The notes under the pieces: generated by a model | The model's database searches: none | Told to the model about the DNA's origin: nothing | Seen by the model: only the letters and a program-made list of their open reading frames with translations | Translations under genes and position numbers: made by a program | Part shown: in pieces, positions 62,854 through 64,000 of the stretch | Layout: each line of letters opens with the position of its first letter | How positions within the stretch are numbered: the first letter of the stretch is position 1 | Source: Fodinicola acaciae | Lineage (GTDB): Bacteria > Actinomycetota > Actinomycetes > Mycobacteriales > HKI-0501 | NCBI RefSeq assembly: GCF_010993745.1 | Contig: NZ_WOTN01000002.1 | Coordinates: 496,001-560,000 of the forward strand | Direction: 5' to 3' | Length of the DNA: 64,000 nucleotides

Positions 62854-64000
62854 CGCGCCGCCGTTCCTCCACGGTCAGCCAGATCGCGAACGCCAACGCG
62901 AGCACGACGGCTGCGACGAGCAGCCGGCTGGCGTCGCGGAAGGTGTCGACCGTGGGGCTGCCGCCCCGTTCCAGCGCCACGACAAGGGCGGCCGTGCCGA
63001 CCGAGCCGCCCACCCGCTGCAGGATGTTGGCTTCCGACGTTGCCTCGGGCAGCTGGTCGACCGGCACCGTCTTGTACGCCGCGGACAGTGCCGGCATCGC
63101 GGACAGGCCCAGCCCGAAGCCGGTGCCGACCTGCAGCGCCTCCACCAGGACCAGGCTCACGCCGGCCGGAGCGAACGCGAGCGGGAGCACGGTGACGAGG
63201 CTGACCGCGAGGCCCGCGACGCTGACGATCCCGCCGCCGATCCGGTCGGTGAGCGCTCCACCGAACGGCATGGACAGGGCCGCGCCGCTGCCGACGGCAA
63301 GCATGAGCAGGCCGGTCTGGACGACGCTCTCGTGTCGGATCAGCTGGTAGTAGAGCGGCAGCAGGACCATGGTGCCCAGCAGCGCGGCGCCGGTGAAGAA
63401 GACCGACGCGATCGCCGCGGTGTAGGCCGGATTGCCGAAAAGGCGCAGGTTGAGCACGGGTACGGGGACCCGCAGGCTCCGCCACACGAACAGGGCCAGC
63501 GCCACGACACCGACGGCTCCCAACGCCAGGGTGAAGGTCACGTCACCGCGGTGCTGGCCGGTCGCCGTGATGCCGTAGACGACCAGCGGTACGCCGATCG
63601 CCGCCAGCGCGAGGCCGGTCACGTCGAGCGGCCGGCCGGCGGCCGGGGCGCCACGCGGCACCAGGCGCAGGCCGAACAGCAGGGCGACCAGCCCGACCGG
63701 CGCGTTGACCAGGAACAGCGACCGCCAGGTCACGCCGCTGACCAGCAGGCCGCCGACCGCCGGCCCGATGACCGGCGCGAGCACGGACACGACCTTGGTC
63801 GAGTTGAGCACGCGGCCCATCCGGTCGGCGCCGGCGAGCTGTCCGATGATCGTGTGGCCGGTGGGTACGAGCATCGCGCCGGCCAGGCCCTGCAGCAGCC
63901 GCAGGGCGATGAGCACGGCGATCGTTGGCGCTAAAGCACACAAAACCGACGACACGGTGAACGCGGCGAGCGCGTACAACCACAGGCGGCCCGCGCCCAT
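62780..64000 (-). CDS. MFS drug exporter, DHA2 (EmrB/QacA) type, 3' part (partial)
   Basis: The window holds the last 406 codons; the N-terminal helices lie beyond its end. It has RLLQGLAGAMLVPTGHTIIG and APVIGPAVGGLLV, the DHA2 motif C region, and about twelve membrane segments. The C-terminus is basic and overlaps the end of the convergent amylase gene by 74 bp. The substrate is unknown. Confidence 0.88.
   Translation of the reverse strand: MGAGRLWLYALAAFTVSSVLCALAPTIAVLIALRLLQGLAGAMLVPTGHTIIGQLAGADRMGRVLNSTKVVSVLAPVIGPAVGGLLVSGVTWRSLFLVNAPVGLVALLFGLRLVPRGAPAAGRPLDVTGLALAAIGVPLVVYGITATGQHRGDVTFTLALGAVGVVALALFVWRSLRVPVPVLNLRLFGNPAYTAAIASVFFTGAALLGTMVLLPLYYQLIRHESVVQTGLLMLAVGSGAALSMPFGGALTDRIGGGIVSVAGLAVSLVTVLPLAFAPAGVSLVLVEALQVGTGFGLGLSAMPALSAAYKTVPVDQLPEATSEANILQRVGGSVGTAALVVALERGGSPTVDTFRDASRLLVAAVVLALAFAIWLTVEERRRAKRSGTNASRPRPGRLSPSRPPRR

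Overview
The window is chromosomal DNA from a high-GC actinomycete. The evidence is the tRNA-Trp/secE/nusG/rplKA/rplJL order, frequent GTG and TTG starts, a complete mce lipid-import operon, a TTG-started rpoB and C-terminally extended ribosomal proteins. As in Streptomyces, and unlike Mycobacterium, rpsD is absent between rpsK and rpoA. The genus cannot be fixed from sequence alone.

Layout. 1-313: 5' end of a POT peptide transporter on the minus strand. 562-4607: tRNA-Trp, secE, nusG, rplK, rplA, a terminator, an L10-type leader with attenuator, rplJ and rplL. 4741-16176: a mce operon (mceG ATPase, two YrbE permeases, MceA-F, two Mce-associated proteins), tightly coupled by start/stop overlaps and preceded by a dyad operator candidate. 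16177-17294: a gap with a frameshifted remnant of a DUF3800-like gene and the rpoB promoter. 17295-24719: rpoB and rpoC. 24716-30244: a Sul-type dihydropteroate synthase, a small membrane protein, a secreted M14 carboxypeptidase and two DUF4190-like membrane proteins. 30592-34979: str operon (rpsL, rpsG, fusA, tuf). 35365-48235: S10/spc/secY block (rpsJ through rplO, then secY, adk, map). 48801-53706: fmdB-like gene, broken NUDIX gene, infA, rpmJ, rpsM, rpsK, rpoA, rplQ with an extra C-terminal domain, truA. 53778-64000: accessory genes, namely two convergent paralogous membrane-anchored proteins, an ABC-F protein, an IS1380-family element, a MetE-like protein, a secreted GH13 amylase and the 3' part of an MFS exporter.

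The core genes make the translation, transcription and Sec machinery. Sites seen for their control are promoters ahead of tRNA-Trp/secE, rpoB and infA, an attenuator before rplJ, a 26-nt stem-loop element repeated before rpsL and rpsJ, and strong hairpins at several operon ends. The mce operon encodes one machine, an ATPase with two permeases and six periplasmic subunits, for lipid or sterol uptake.

The most unusual content is a small family of non-autonomous elements (MITEs) at 49156-49317, 53706-53765 and 59383-59558. Two carry the same hairpin core, with compensatory base changes, inside unrelated terminal inverted repeats. The TA-flanked type sits in TAG stop codons: in truA and, together with an IS1380 element, at the stop of the ABC-F gene. 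In each case the stop codon is preserved. Other points of note are the chromosomal Sul-like DHPS, an L17 protein fused to a sunset-like domain, a 14-codon ORF coupled to yrbE, and non-standard residues in the rifampicin region of RpoB.
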